Assembly (NCBI RefSeq): GCF_018524365.1
Contig: NZ_JAEKFT010000009.1
Span: 96,344 to 160,343, forward strand
Length of the DNA: 64,000 nucleotides
Direction: 5' to 3'
Source of the DNA: Denitromonas iodatirespirans
GTDB lineage: Bacteria; Pseudomonadota; Gammaproteobacteria; Burkholderiales; Rhodocyclaceae
Position 1 is the stretch's first letter. The number at the start of each line of letters is the position of its first letter. Positions 9,205-16,685 of the stretch are shown here, in pieces. Position numbers and translations under genes: made by a program. The notes beneath the pieces are model-generated. The model searched no databases. It was not told where the DNA came from and saw only the letters and a program-made list of their open reading frames with translations.

Positions 9205-11516
9205 CAGCGTGCGCCCCAGGCGTAGCGCAGGCCGATCCAACCGGCGCGCGGGGTGCCCGGCGCTTCGAAGCGCTCGCGCCGCCAGTCGTCCGGGTCGGCC
9301 TGGAAGTTGCCATCGACGAAGGGGTTCTCGGCCAGCGCGGCGGCGGTGGCGTAGCGCTGGTCGAAGAGGTTGTCGATGCGGCCGAACAGCGTCCAGCCGC
9401 TGCCGAGGCGATAGTCGGCCGAGAGGTTGACGATGGCGTAGCCGGGCAGCTCGCCCTTGTCGTCGAACTCGCGGGTTTTGCCGAAGCGGTCGGTGGCGCT
9501 GCCGGCGCGGTGCTTGCCGTTCTCGTTGCCGCGGGCGGTCTGGCCGCTGTAGGCGAGCACGCTGGCGCCGACGGTGAGGCGCTCGCCGGCACGCCAGTCG
9601 AGGCCGAGCTTGAGGCTGTGGCGCGGCAGGCCCGGCATGCGGTCGCCGCGCGAGACGAGGATCTCGTCGTCCTGGCCGTCGGCGGTGCATTCGGCGCTCT
9701 GGCCGCGGCTGGAATTGTTTTCGGCCAGCAGGCAGGCGCTGCTGCGGAAGGTGGCGTCGAGCCAGGTGTAGTCGACACGCCAGTCGAAAACGCCGGCATT
9801 GCCGCTGGCGCCCAGCTCCAGCCCCTGGCGGCGGGTCTGGCCGAAGTTGGTGAAGTAGCCGGCGCTGGTGGAGGTGCCGACGAAGAGGATGTCGTCATGG
9901 TTGGTGGCGCGGAACAGGCCGGCATGCCAGCGCAGGCCCTCGCCGGCACGGCCGCGCAGGCCGAATTCGAGGCTGCGGGTGACCACCTGCGCCAGGAACG
10001 GGTCGGCGGCCAGGGCGTTGGGCAGGGTGCAGGGGTTGGCCGGGTCGGCGCAGCCGAGCTCGATGGGGCTGGGCGCGCGGTTGCTCTGGCTGGCGCCGCC
10101 ATATACGGTCAGCGCCGGGCTGGCCTGCCAGGTGAGGCCGAGCGCGGGGTTGAGCTTGTTGTAGGTGAAGTCGCCATCGAGGTTGGGGGCCGTGCGATTG
10201 AGCTTGTCGCGGTTGATGACATGGGTGTGGTTGTAGCGGGCCGAGGCGGTCAGCTGCACGGTGGGCGCCAGGGCGACGGTGTCGGTGAGGTAGATGCTGC
10301 TGGTGAGGGTACGACCGGAGAGCTTGTTTTCCAGTTCGCTGGCTTCGTCGGTATCCACGCCGCGGTTGTCGGTCAGCTCGCCTTCCTGCGCGGTCTGCGA
10401 GAAGCGGGCATGGCCGCGGTCGTGGCTTACGCCGAGGGCGAACTGGTGGCGCTCGGCGTAATGCGTCCATTGCAGGCCGAGGCCGGCGCCGTTCTGGTCG
10501 GTGGCGGTGCGGTTGAGCACGCCGGTCTCGTCCGGGGCCGGGCCGATCATGCCGCCGCCGACCCAGGTCTCGTAGGCGTCTTCGTAGTCGTCGTTGGCGT
10601 CGCCGTTGAGGGTGCGCGAGCGGGTGCGGCGCAGGTAGGCGTTGGCGGCGAGGCGGTCGGCGTCGCCGAGCCAGTGGGTGGCGCTGAGCGCCAGCAGGGT
10701 GCTGCGGTTCCGCGTCTGGTCGGGGTGGGTGAAGATGTGGCGGCGGTTCTCGGAGAGCAGGCTGGTGGGGGTCAGGCCGTTGCCGATGAGGTCGGTGTTG
10801 GCCTGGGCCAGGGTGAGGGCGATGTCGGTGGTGGCGGTGGTCCATGCCAGCTTGCCGAAGAGCTGGCCGGCTTCGGAGGGCGAGTGCTCGCGCCAGCCGT
10901 CGTCATGCAGGGCGTCGCCGGCGACGAACCACGACAGTTCGTCCTTGGACCCGCCGTGCGACAGGCTGGCCCGGGTGCGGCCGAAGGAGCCGCTCTCCAG
11001 CGAGGCCTCGCCGCCCGGGTGGGTGTCGCCGCGCTTGGTGTGCAGGCCGATGGCGCCGCCCTGGGTGTTGAGGCCGTAGAGCGGATTGGCGCCGGGGGCG
11101 AGGGTGAGGTCGGCGATGGCCGACTGCGGGATCAGGTCCCAGCTGACTACGTCGCCGAAGGTTTCGTTGAGACGCACGCCGTCCATGAACACCGACAGGC
11201 CCTGCGGCGTGCCGAGCAGCGGGCTGGCGGTGAAGCCGCGGTAGTTGAGGTCGGCCTGCAAGGGGTTGCCGGTGATGTCGTTGACCGACACGCCGGGCAG
11301 GCGGCGCTGCAGGTTTTCGGCCAGCGAGGCGCCACCGGCCTTGCGCAGGGCCTGGTCGTCGAGCGTGCGGATGGCGGCGGGCACGTGGTCGGCCGGCACA
11401 TCGAGACCGGGTAGCGGCGCGGTGCCGACGACTTCGACGGTGCCGAGGGTGGCAGGGTCGGCGGCGTGGGCGGCGGTGCAGGCGATCAGCAGGGCGAGGG
11501 GGAGGACGGGTTTCAT
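9204..11516 (-). CDS. TonB-dependent outer-membrane receptor
   Basis: 770 residues with a cleavable signal peptide (MKPVLPLALLIACTAAHA). The mature N-terminus has a TonB-box-like TVEVVG and a plug domain (LAENLQRRLPGV, NPLQADLNYRGF, FMDGVRLNE, GLNTQGGAIGL), then a 22-strand-type barrel ending GLRYAWGAR. Such receptors import scarce metal chelates or cofactors. Its place in a quinoprotein-relay operon, beside a lanthanide-type alcohol dehydrogenase, makes a lanthanide chelate or PQQ itself reasonable substrates. The sequence alone does not decide, and siderophore uptake is an alternative. It starts 5 nt after the metallohydrolase stop. Confidence 0.85.
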   Translation of the reverse strand: MKPVLPLALLIACTAAHAADPATLGTVEVVGTAPLPGLDVPADHVPAAIRTLDDQALRKAGGASLAENLQRRLPGVSVNDITGNPLQADLNYRGFTASPLLGTPQGLSVFMDGVRLNETFGDVVSWDLIPQSAIADLTLAPGANPLYGLNTQGGAIGLHTKRGDTHPGGEASLESGSFGRTRASLSHGGSKDELSWFVAGDALHDDGWREHSPSEAGQLFGKLAWTTATTDIALTLAQANTDLIGNGLTPTSLLSENRRHIFTHPDQTRNRSTLLALSATHWLGDADRLAANAYLRRTRSRTLNGDANDDYEDAYETWVGGGMIGPAPDETGVLNRTATDQNGAGLGLQWTHYAERHQFALGVSHDRGHARFSQTAQEGELTDNRGVDTDEASELENKLSGRTLTSSIYLTDTVALAPTVQLTASARYNHTHVINRDKLNRTAPNLDGDFTYNKLNPALGLTWQASPALTVYGGASQSNRAPSPIELGCADPANPCTLPNALAADPFLAQVVTRSLEFGLRGRAGEGLRWHAGLFRATNHDDILFVGTSTSAGYFTNFGQTRRQGLELGASGNAGVFDWRVDYTWLDATFRSSACLLAENNSSRGQSAECTADGQDDEILVSRGDRMPGLPRHSLKLGLDWRAGERLTVGASVLAYSGQTARGNENGKHRAGSATDRFGKTREFDDKGELPGYAIVNLSADYRLGSGWTLFGRIDNLFDQRYATAAALAENPFVDGNFQADPDDWRRERFEAPGTPRAGWIGLRYAWGAR

Positions 11517-11521
11517 GGGAA

Positions 11522-12454
11522 TCAGTGGGCGCTGGGTTTGAGGGCCGCTTCTTCGACGGCCGGGTACAGGTGGCTGACGGAGCGCGGATATTCGGTATCG
11601 ATCACCGCCAGCTGGCGGAAGATCTTCGGCAGCGGCAGATGCATGACTTCGGTCATGTCGAGGCCGGCGGCGGCGCTTTGCTTGAGCACGCCGTCGAGCC
11701 AGTGGAGGTAGTCGCGCGTCTGGCGGATGGGGCCGTTGTCGGCGGCGACCGGGCCGTGGCCGGGCACGACCTGCTTGAAGGGCAGGGCGTCGAGCGTGTC
11801 GAGGCTCTTGAGCCAGCGAGCGATGGTGGCGTGCGGGGTGGTGGGCGTGCGGTCGTGGAAGACCAGGTCGCCGGCGAAGAGCACGCCGGTGCGGTGGTCG
11901 AACACCGCCAGGTCGCCCGCGGTGTGGCCGTCGAGCGCCAGCAGCTCGAAGCGGTGGCCGCCGATGTCCACCGTGCCGGGCGCTACGCTCTGGGTGGGCA
12001 GCACCACCTCGGTGTCGCGCATGGCGTCGCCGACCAGGCGGTACATGTTCTCGTTGAAGGCCTTGCCCTCGGTCTCGATGCTGGTGGTGGTCTGCGCCAG
12101 CGCGCTCAGCGTGGCGGGCGGGAAGGCCTGGTTGCCGAGGAAGTGGTCGGGGTGGTGGTGGGTGATCCACACCTTGACGATGGGCTGGCCGGTGAGGCGG
12201 GCGATGGCGGCCACGGTCTGCTCGCCGTACTGGCGCGAGGGGCCGCTGTCGATCACCACCACGCCGGCCTCGGTGACGACGAAGGCGGTATTGACGATGC
12301 GCCCGCCGTTGGCAAAGGTGAAGTCTTCCTGCTTGCCTTCGAGCACCCAGGTGCCGGGGGCGATCTGGCGCGGGGCGAGGTGGTAGTCGAAGCCGGCGGC
12401 CATGGCGCTGCCGGCCGCGGCGATCAGTGCGAGGAGGGCGAGCAGGCGTGTCAT
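11522..12454 (-). CDS. Quinoprotein relay system zinc metallohydrolase (SoxH-like MBL fold)
   Basis: 310 residues, signal peptide (MTRLLALLALIAAAGSAMA), so periplasmic. Metallo-beta-lactamase fold with the zinc motif THHHPDH, further ligands in LDGHTAGD and VVPGHGP, and the stretch FTFANGGRIVNTAFV typical of the SoxH-related family that accompanies PQQ dehydrogenases. Its reaction is not established; by analogy with SoxH it may process a thiol-bound intermediate on the SoxYZ-like carrier. Its ATG overlaps the stop of the carrier gene (ATGA), which supports a direct working partnership. Confidence 0.85.
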   Translation of the reverse strand: MTRLLALLALIAAAGSAMAAGFDYHLAPRQIAPGTWVLEGKQEDFTFANGGRIVNTAFVVTEAGVVVIDSGPSRQYGEQTVAAIARLTGQPIVKVWITHHHPDHFLGNQAFPPATLSALAQTTTSIETEGKAFNENMYRLVGDAMRDTEVVLPTQSVAPGTVDIGGHRFELLALDGHTAGDLAVFDHRTGVLFAGDLVFHDRTPTTPHATIARWLKSLDTLDALPFKQVVPGHGPVAADNGPIRQTRDYLHWLDGVLKQSAAAGLDMTEVMHLPLPKIFRQLAVIDTEYPRSVSHLYPAVEEAALKPSAH

Positions 12455-13212
12455 CGGGCCACCTGCGCGTCGACCCGGTTGCCGTTGTTGTCCCGGCCGG
12501 TGATGCGTATCGCGGCCAGCTCGCCGGCCTCGGGCGGCAGGTCGAGGGTGAACAGCGGGTTTTCGCTCACCGGCTCGAAGGCGTCGATCTCCATCAGCAC
12601 GCGTTGCTGGCTGTCGGTGACGGCCAACTGCTCGATGTAGAAGGCCGGGATGCTGGCGGCCAGGCCGGTGTCCATGGGATGGATGATGCGTACGCGCACG
12701 CGGTTGCCCTCCGGACGCGACCAGATGCGGCCGCTGACTTCGTTGAGCCGGCTTTGCCATTCGGGCGAGGCCGAACCGGTGGACGGCACGGTGCAGCCGC
12801 CACCGGTGGTGATGACCCAGGTGCCACCCACATGCCATACGCCGTCGCCGGTACGCGCGGCGGCACGCACCGGCGAGGACTGCTGCAGCTTGATGCGGAA
12901 GGCCAGTTCGGCACGCGCCCCGAGGGGCCGGAAGGCCAGCACCTTGGTAATGGGATTGAAGTCGGCAAACACCAGAACTTCAACTACATTGGATAAAGCC
13001 GAGGCATCCACCGCGATGGGCACGTTCATCGGGTCTTCGGCAGTGAGCGGCGCAGTGACGCCGACACGCGGGTCGAACACCACCGTGGCGCCGTCGAACA
13101 GCTGGGCGCGCATGTCGCCCCAGCGGGCGGAGTCGAGCGGGTCGGGTTCGGCAAGTGCGTGGGCGGCCCATAGGGCCAGCGCGAACACGGCAAGGCGTGA
13201 CAACGCAGTCAT
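12451..13212 (-). CDS. Quinoprotein-associated SoxYZ-like carrier protein
   Basis: 253 residues with a signal peptide (to about residue 21, ALAEP). The first part resembles SoxY (NVVEVLVFADFNPITKVLAF) and ends in a glycine-rich TTGGGCTVP segment like the SoxY swinging arm whose Cys carries sulfur intermediates. The rest resembles SoxZ (IIHPMDTGL; RITGRDNNG). In the Sox system Y and Z are separate proteins; here they are one chain with the Cys arm in the middle. The fused form is known as a companion of PQQ alcohol dehydrogenases, but its cargo is unknown. First gene of the operon, about 55-70 bp downstream of a sigma-54 promoter. Confidence 0.85.
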   Translation of the reverse strand: MTALSRLAVFALALWAAHALAEPDPLDSARWGDMRAQLFDGATVVFDPRVGVTAPLTAEDPMNVPIAVDASALSNVVEVLVFADFNPITKVLAFRPLGARAELAFRIKLQQSSPVRAAARTGDGVWHVGGTWVITTGGGCTVPSTGSASPEWQSRLNEVSGRIWSRPEGNRVRVRIIHPMDTGLAASIPAFYIEQLAVTDSQQRVLMEIDAFEPVSENPLFTLDLPPEAGELAAIRITGRDNNGNRVDAQVAR

Positions 13213-13267
13213 GAATGTCTCCGGGTCGGCGGACTGTGTGCCCGCTCTATGGCTTGGGGATGACGTC

Positions 13268-13283
13268 GCAAGCCGCGTGCCAG
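13268..13283 (-). promoter_or_regulatory. Sigma-54 promoter of the soxYZ-like/TonB/NosR-like operon
   Basis: Read on the minus strand the bases are CTGGCACGCGGCTTGC: TGGCAC and TTGC with GG and GC exactly 10 bp apart, an essentially consensus -24/-12 element. The expected start is near 13257, giving a leader of about 45 nt before the ATG at 13212. Confidence 0.8.
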
Positions 13284-13381
13284 CTCGGCGGCCGGCCGGG
13301 ATTCCGTGCCGTTACGGGCGATGAGGCGCGCTGGCGCCGGTGTTGGTGGGCGGATGGCGCGGTGGCGTGTCAGGCGTGATG

Positions 13382-13417
13382 TGTCACTTTGGGACAGTTG
13401 ACGTGTTTCGAAGCAGC
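13382..13417. promoter_or_regulatory. Candidate enhancer site between divergent sigma-54 promoters
   Basis: Contains TGTC and GACA arms separated by 7 bp (13382-13396), GGGACAG (13391-13397) and TTTCGAAGCAGC (13406-13417). GGGACAG also occurs before the aldehyde dehydrogenase (25571) and, reversed, before the pedF operon (32374); the 12-mer occurs identically at 25549. It lies about 100-160 bp from both sigma-54 promoters of this 420-bp intergenic region, a normal distance for an AcoR-type activator. The rest of the region shows nothing I can name. Confidence 0.45.
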
Positions 13418-13539
13418 ACGCCTGGCGCAGCGGCGCTGCGACAGGTGTGACAGGCGGGGTGCTTCAAGGGGCGCGACTGGCGGGGCCGCGGGGAATGTGC
13501 GGTTTTTTTGGCGCCGTGGCGGGCGCGGGCCGAGTGCCG

Positions 13540-13555
13540 TGGCATGGCTCTTGCG
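13540..13555 (+). promoter_or_regulatory. Sigma-54 promoter of the lanthanide-type alcohol dehydrogenase
   Basis: TGGCAT, five bases, then TTGCG, with GG and GC 10 bp apart. The expected start is about 13566, leaving a leader of roughly 65 nt before the ATG at 13633. Confidence 0.72.
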
Positions 13556-13632
13556 GAAGATCCCTGCCATGTCCGGTTTTGGCCCTGTCGGGCGAGAGCG
13601 GGCAGGACATAAAAACTCAAGGAGGTAACTCG

Positions 13633-15417
13633 ATGGAAGGCAGGAGCAAATCCAATAAGCACTGGGCCGCCGCAGTTTCGCTGATCGCCGCGTCGGTGAT
13701 GGCCATGGGCAGCGTTCAGGCAAAGGGCGTGAGTGACGCCGATATCCTCAAGGACGCGACGACCGCGAACGATGTGGTGTCCTTCGGCATGGGGACGCAG
13801 GGTCAGCGCTATTCGCCGCTGGAGCAGATCAACACCGAGTCGGTGAAGGATCTGGTGCCGGTGTGGTCGATGTCCTTCGGCGGGGAGAAGCAGCGCGGCC
13901 AGGAGTCGCAGCCGCTGATCCATGATGGCGTGATGTTCGTGACGGCCTCCTACAGCCGCCTCTACGCCATCGACGTCAAGACCGGTCAGAAGCTGTGGAA
14001 GTACGAGCATCGCCTGCCGGACGGCATCATGCCGTGTTGCGACGTGGTCAACCGCGGCGCTGCGCTGTATGACGATCTGGTCATCTTCGGCACGCTCGAC
14101 GCACAGCTGGTGGCCCTCAACCGCGAGACCGGCAAGGTCGTGTGGAAAGAGAAGGTCGACGATTACCATGCCGGGTACTCGATGACGGCGGCGCCGATCA
14201 TCGTCAAGGGCATGGTCATCTCCGGCGTGTCGGGCGGCGAGTTCGGCGTGGTCGGCCGGGTCGAGGCGCGCGACGCCAAGACCGGCAAGCTCAAGTGGAT
14301 CCGCCCGGTGGTCGAAGGCCACATGGGCTACACCTACGGCGCCGACGGCAAGGCCAAAGAGGCCGGTATTTCGGGCACGACCAACGCCACCTGGCCGGGC
14401 GACCTGTGGAAGACCGGCGGCGCGGCTACCTGGAACGGCGCGACCTACGATCCGGAAACCAACCTGATCTTCGCCGGCACCGGCAACCCGGCCCCGTGGA
14501 ACAGCCACCTGCGCCCGGGCGACAACCTGTTCTCCTCCGCCACCGTGGCGATCAACCCGGACACCGGCAAGATCGTCTGGCACTACCAGACCACGCCGCA
14601 TGACGGCTGGGACTTCGACGGGGTGAACGAGTTCGTCTCCTTCGACTACGTGAAGGATGGCAAGACCATCAAGGCCGGTGGCAAGGCCGACCGCAACGGC
14701 TTCTTCTTCGTGCTCGACCGCACCAACGGCAATCTGCTCAATGCCTTCCCCTTCGTGAACAAGATCACCTGGGCGAAGAGCATCGACCTGAAGACCGGCC
14801 GTCCGGTGTATGACGACAGCAACCGCCCGGGCGACCCCGCCAAGGGCGCCGATGGCAAGAAAGGCGAGGTCGTACTGTCCGCACCATCCTTCCTCGGCGG
14901 CAAGAACCAGCAGCAGATCGCCTACAACCCGAAGACCGGCTATTTCTACGTGCCGGCCAACGAGTGGGCGATGGACATCTGGAACGAGCCGGTCTCGTAC
15001 AAGAAGGGTGCCGCCTACCTGGGCGCCGGCTTCACCATCAAGCCGCTCAACGAGGAATACATCGGGGCCTTGCGCGCGGTCGATCCGGTGACCGGCAAGA
15101 TCGTGTGGGAAAACAAAAACTACGCCCCGCTGTGGGGTGGTGTGCTGACCACCGGTGGCGGCCTGACCTTCTATGGCACGCCTGAAGGCTACCTCAAGGC
15201 GCTCGACGCCAAGACCGGCAAGGAAGTGTGGAGCTTCCAGACTGGTTCGGGTGTGGTCGCACCTCCGGTGACCTGGGAACAGGACGGCGAGCAGTACATC
15301 GCCGTGGTCTCCGGTTGGGGCGGCGCCGTGCCCTTGTGGGGCGGCGAAGTGGCCAAGCGGGTGAACTTCCTCGAGCAGGGCGGTTCGGTGTGGGTGTTCA
15401 AGCTCCACAAGAGCTGA
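13633..15417 (+). CDS. pedH: PQQ-dependent alcohol dehydrogenase, lanthanide (PedH/ExaF) type
   Basis: 594 residues; the start is fixed by a perfect AAGGAGGT 6 nt upstream. Signal peptide to about residue 30 (VQAKG), then the eight-bladed propeller of quinoprotein alcohol dehydrogenases. Vicinal cysteines C135-C136 (MPCCDVV) form the ring disulfide over PQQ. The catalytic Asp is D327 in HDGWDFDG, and D329 two residues later is the extra metal ligand that marks lanthanide-dependent enzymes. It oxidises primary alcohols (ethanol-like substrates by similarity to ExaF/PedH) to aldehydes and acids in the periplasm, reducing cytochrome c. Monocistronic: sigma-54 promoter before it, strong terminator after it. 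PQQ synthesis genes are not in the window. Confidence 0.92.
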   Translation: MEGRSKSNKHWAAAVSLIAASVMAMGSVQAKGVSDADILKDATTANDVVSFGMGTQGQRYSPLEQINTESVKDLVPVWSMSFGGEKQRGQESQPLIHDGVMFVTASYSRLYAIDVKTGQKLWKYEHRLPDGIMPCCDVVNRGAALYDDLVIFGTLDAQLVALNRETGKVVWKEKVDDYHAGYSMTAAPIIVKGMVISGVSGGEFGVVGRVEARDAKTGKLKWIRPVVEGHMGYTYGADGKAKEAGISGTTNATWPGDLWKTGGAATWNGATYDPETNLIFAGTGNPAPWNSHLRPGDNLFSSATVAINPDTGKIVWHYQTTPHDGWDFDGVNEFVSFDYVKDGKTIKAGGKADRNGFFFVLDRTNGNLLNAFPFVNKITWAKSIDLKTGRPVYDDSNRPGDPAKGADGKKGEVVLSAPSFLGGKNQQQIAYNPKTGYFYVPANEWAMDIWNEPVSYKKGAAYLGAGFTIKPLNEEYIGALRAVDPVTGKIVWENKNYAPLWGGVLTTGGGLTFYGTPEGYLKALDAKTGKEVWSFQTGSGVVAPPVTWEQDGEQYIAVVSGWGGAVPLWGGEVAKRVNFLEQGGSVWVFKLHKS

Positions 15418-15443
15418 TCCACCGTCGCTGATTCGTGCCCTTG

Positions 15444-15481
15444 GGGCGGCATGCGTGCATCGGCGCGCATGCCGCCCTTTT
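15444..15481 (+). terminator. Intrinsic terminator after the alcohol dehydrogenase
   Basis: Perfect 12-bp stem GGGCGGCATGCG / CGCATGCCGCCC (15444-15455, 15466-15477) with a 10-nt loop, followed by TTTT. It also faces the convergent cytochrome gene. Confidence 0.8.
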
Positions 15482-15509
15482 GTCGTTGACGGGCGGGCGG
15501 TTGCCGCTG

Positions 15510-16022
15510 TCATGGGTGGCTCGTCCGGGGGGCGGATTCGACAAAGCTGCGAATCGCCCAGATCAGTTCCGTCGACAGGATGCCTTTCCACGGCGGCATG
15601 TGTTCGATGCCGAGTTTGATCTTGCCTTTCTCGACCGTGCTGCGGAAGTAGTAGTCCGCGTCGGTCTGGCAGCGCAGCCTGAGCGCCGGTTCGGCCACCC
15701 GCCGGCAACTTTGCCCGATGCGACGCAGGTCCGGCGCCGGCGACCGGTGGGCGTCGGCATCGGCGCCGTGGCACACGGCGCAGGTTTGGTTGAAGGCCTC
15801 GCGACCGATGGCGATCGCCCGTGCGTCGCCGCGATAGGGGTTGCGCTCCGTGTCGGGGTCGCTCAGCGCGGCCAGGCCGGCGGTGTCGACATCGGGCGCG
15901 GCGAGATCCGCCGCCTGCGAGGGGGCGGGCAGCAGCAGCGCGTAAGCGCTCAGGAGGACGATGGCACAGGCACTCAGGCGCGGCGGCAGAGGGAGAATCG
16001 TCGGGCGGCAGGGGGTGGGCAT
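15510..16022 (-). CDS. pedF: c-type cytochrome, PedF-like (cytochrome c550 of alcohol oxidation)
   Basis: 170 residues, signal peptide to about residue 38 (APSQAAD). One haem site, CAVCH, and a likely Met ligand in EHMPPWKG. The motif RNPYRGDARAIAIGREAFNQTCAVCHG is shared with the cytochrome at 31752-32183. This family accepts electrons from quinoprotein ethanol dehydrogenases. It is the last of three minus-strand genes (dehydrogenase, pentapeptide protein, cytochrome), an order resembling the ped cluster of Pseudomonas. Two extra cysteines (QSC; LRC) may form a disulfide. Confidence 0.85.
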   Translation of the reverse strand: MPTPCRPTILPLPPRLSACAIVLLSAYALLLPAPSQAADLAAPDVDTAGLAALSDPDTERNPYRGDARAIAIGREAFNQTCAVCHGADADAHRSPAPDLRRIGQSCRRVAEPALRLRCQTDADYYFRSTVEKGKIKLGIEHMPPWKGILSTELIWAIRSFVESAPRTSHP

Positions 16023-16049
16023 GGGGTGTCTCCTGTTGCAGCCTGTGGC

Positions 16050-16631
16050 CTACCAGTCGGTCGGACAGCCCTGGCAGCCTTCGAAATCGGCGTCGGGAAA
16101 GATGGTGAAGCGGGTGAGGCAGCCCGACATGCGCGCGCCGCGCAGATTGACGGTGGCGAACTTGGCTTCCTGGAGATTGGTGGAGATCAGTTGCGCACCG
16201 GCCAGCCAGGCAAAGTTCAGCCGGGCGAATTCGAGGCTGGCACCGGTCAGGTCGGCGCCGGACAGATCGCTGCGCATCAGGCGCGCCGCTTCGAAGTCGG
16301 TCCCGATCAGCTTGGCGTGACGGAAATTGGCGGCGGGTGCGTTGGCCTTTTGCAGCCGGGCCGCGGTGAGGTTGGCGCCCTCGAGGTTGGCGCCGGCGAG
16401 GTTGGCGCCGCGCAGGTCGGCTCGCGTGAGGTTGGCCCCACGCAGATCGGCGCCCGCCAGGTTCTTGCCCACCAGGTCCGCATGGCGCAGGTCGGCCCCC
16501 GGACAGCGGGTGTATGGCCAGATCGGGCAGCCGTTGATCACCAGCGTGTCGGACGTCGTCGCCTCGCCGGCTGCCACGCCACCGGTCAGCAGCGTCGCGA
16601 GCAGGGGCACAAGGGGTCGGTATCGAATCAT
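16050..16631 (-). CDS. Secreted pentapeptide-repeat protein
   Basis: 193 residues with a signal peptide (to about residue 21). From about residue 45 to 165 it is built of A(D/N)LxxA-type pentapeptides (GADLRGANLTRADLRGANLA), which fold into a right-handed quadrilateral helix. Cysteines flank the repeat (GCPIW, RCPG near the start; FEGCQGCPTDW at the end). Function unknown. A pentapeptide-repeat gene occupies the same place beside pedE in Pseudomonas, so it probably serves the dehydrogenase or its cytochrome, but how is not known. Confidence 0.8.
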   Translation of the reverse strand: MIRYRPLVPLLATLLTGGVAAGEATTSDTLVINGCPIWPYTRCPGADLRHADLVGKNLAGADLRGANLTRADLRGANLAGANLEGANLTAARLQKANAPAANFRHAKLIGTDFEAARLMRSDLSGADLTGASLEFARLNFAWLAGAQLISTNLQEAKFATVNLRGARMSGCLTRFTIFPDADFEGCQGCPTDW

Positions 16632-16685
16632 CGCTTGGGTTCCGGTGGGTGCCGGGGCGGCAGGGGGCCGCCCCGGCTTGCCGTA

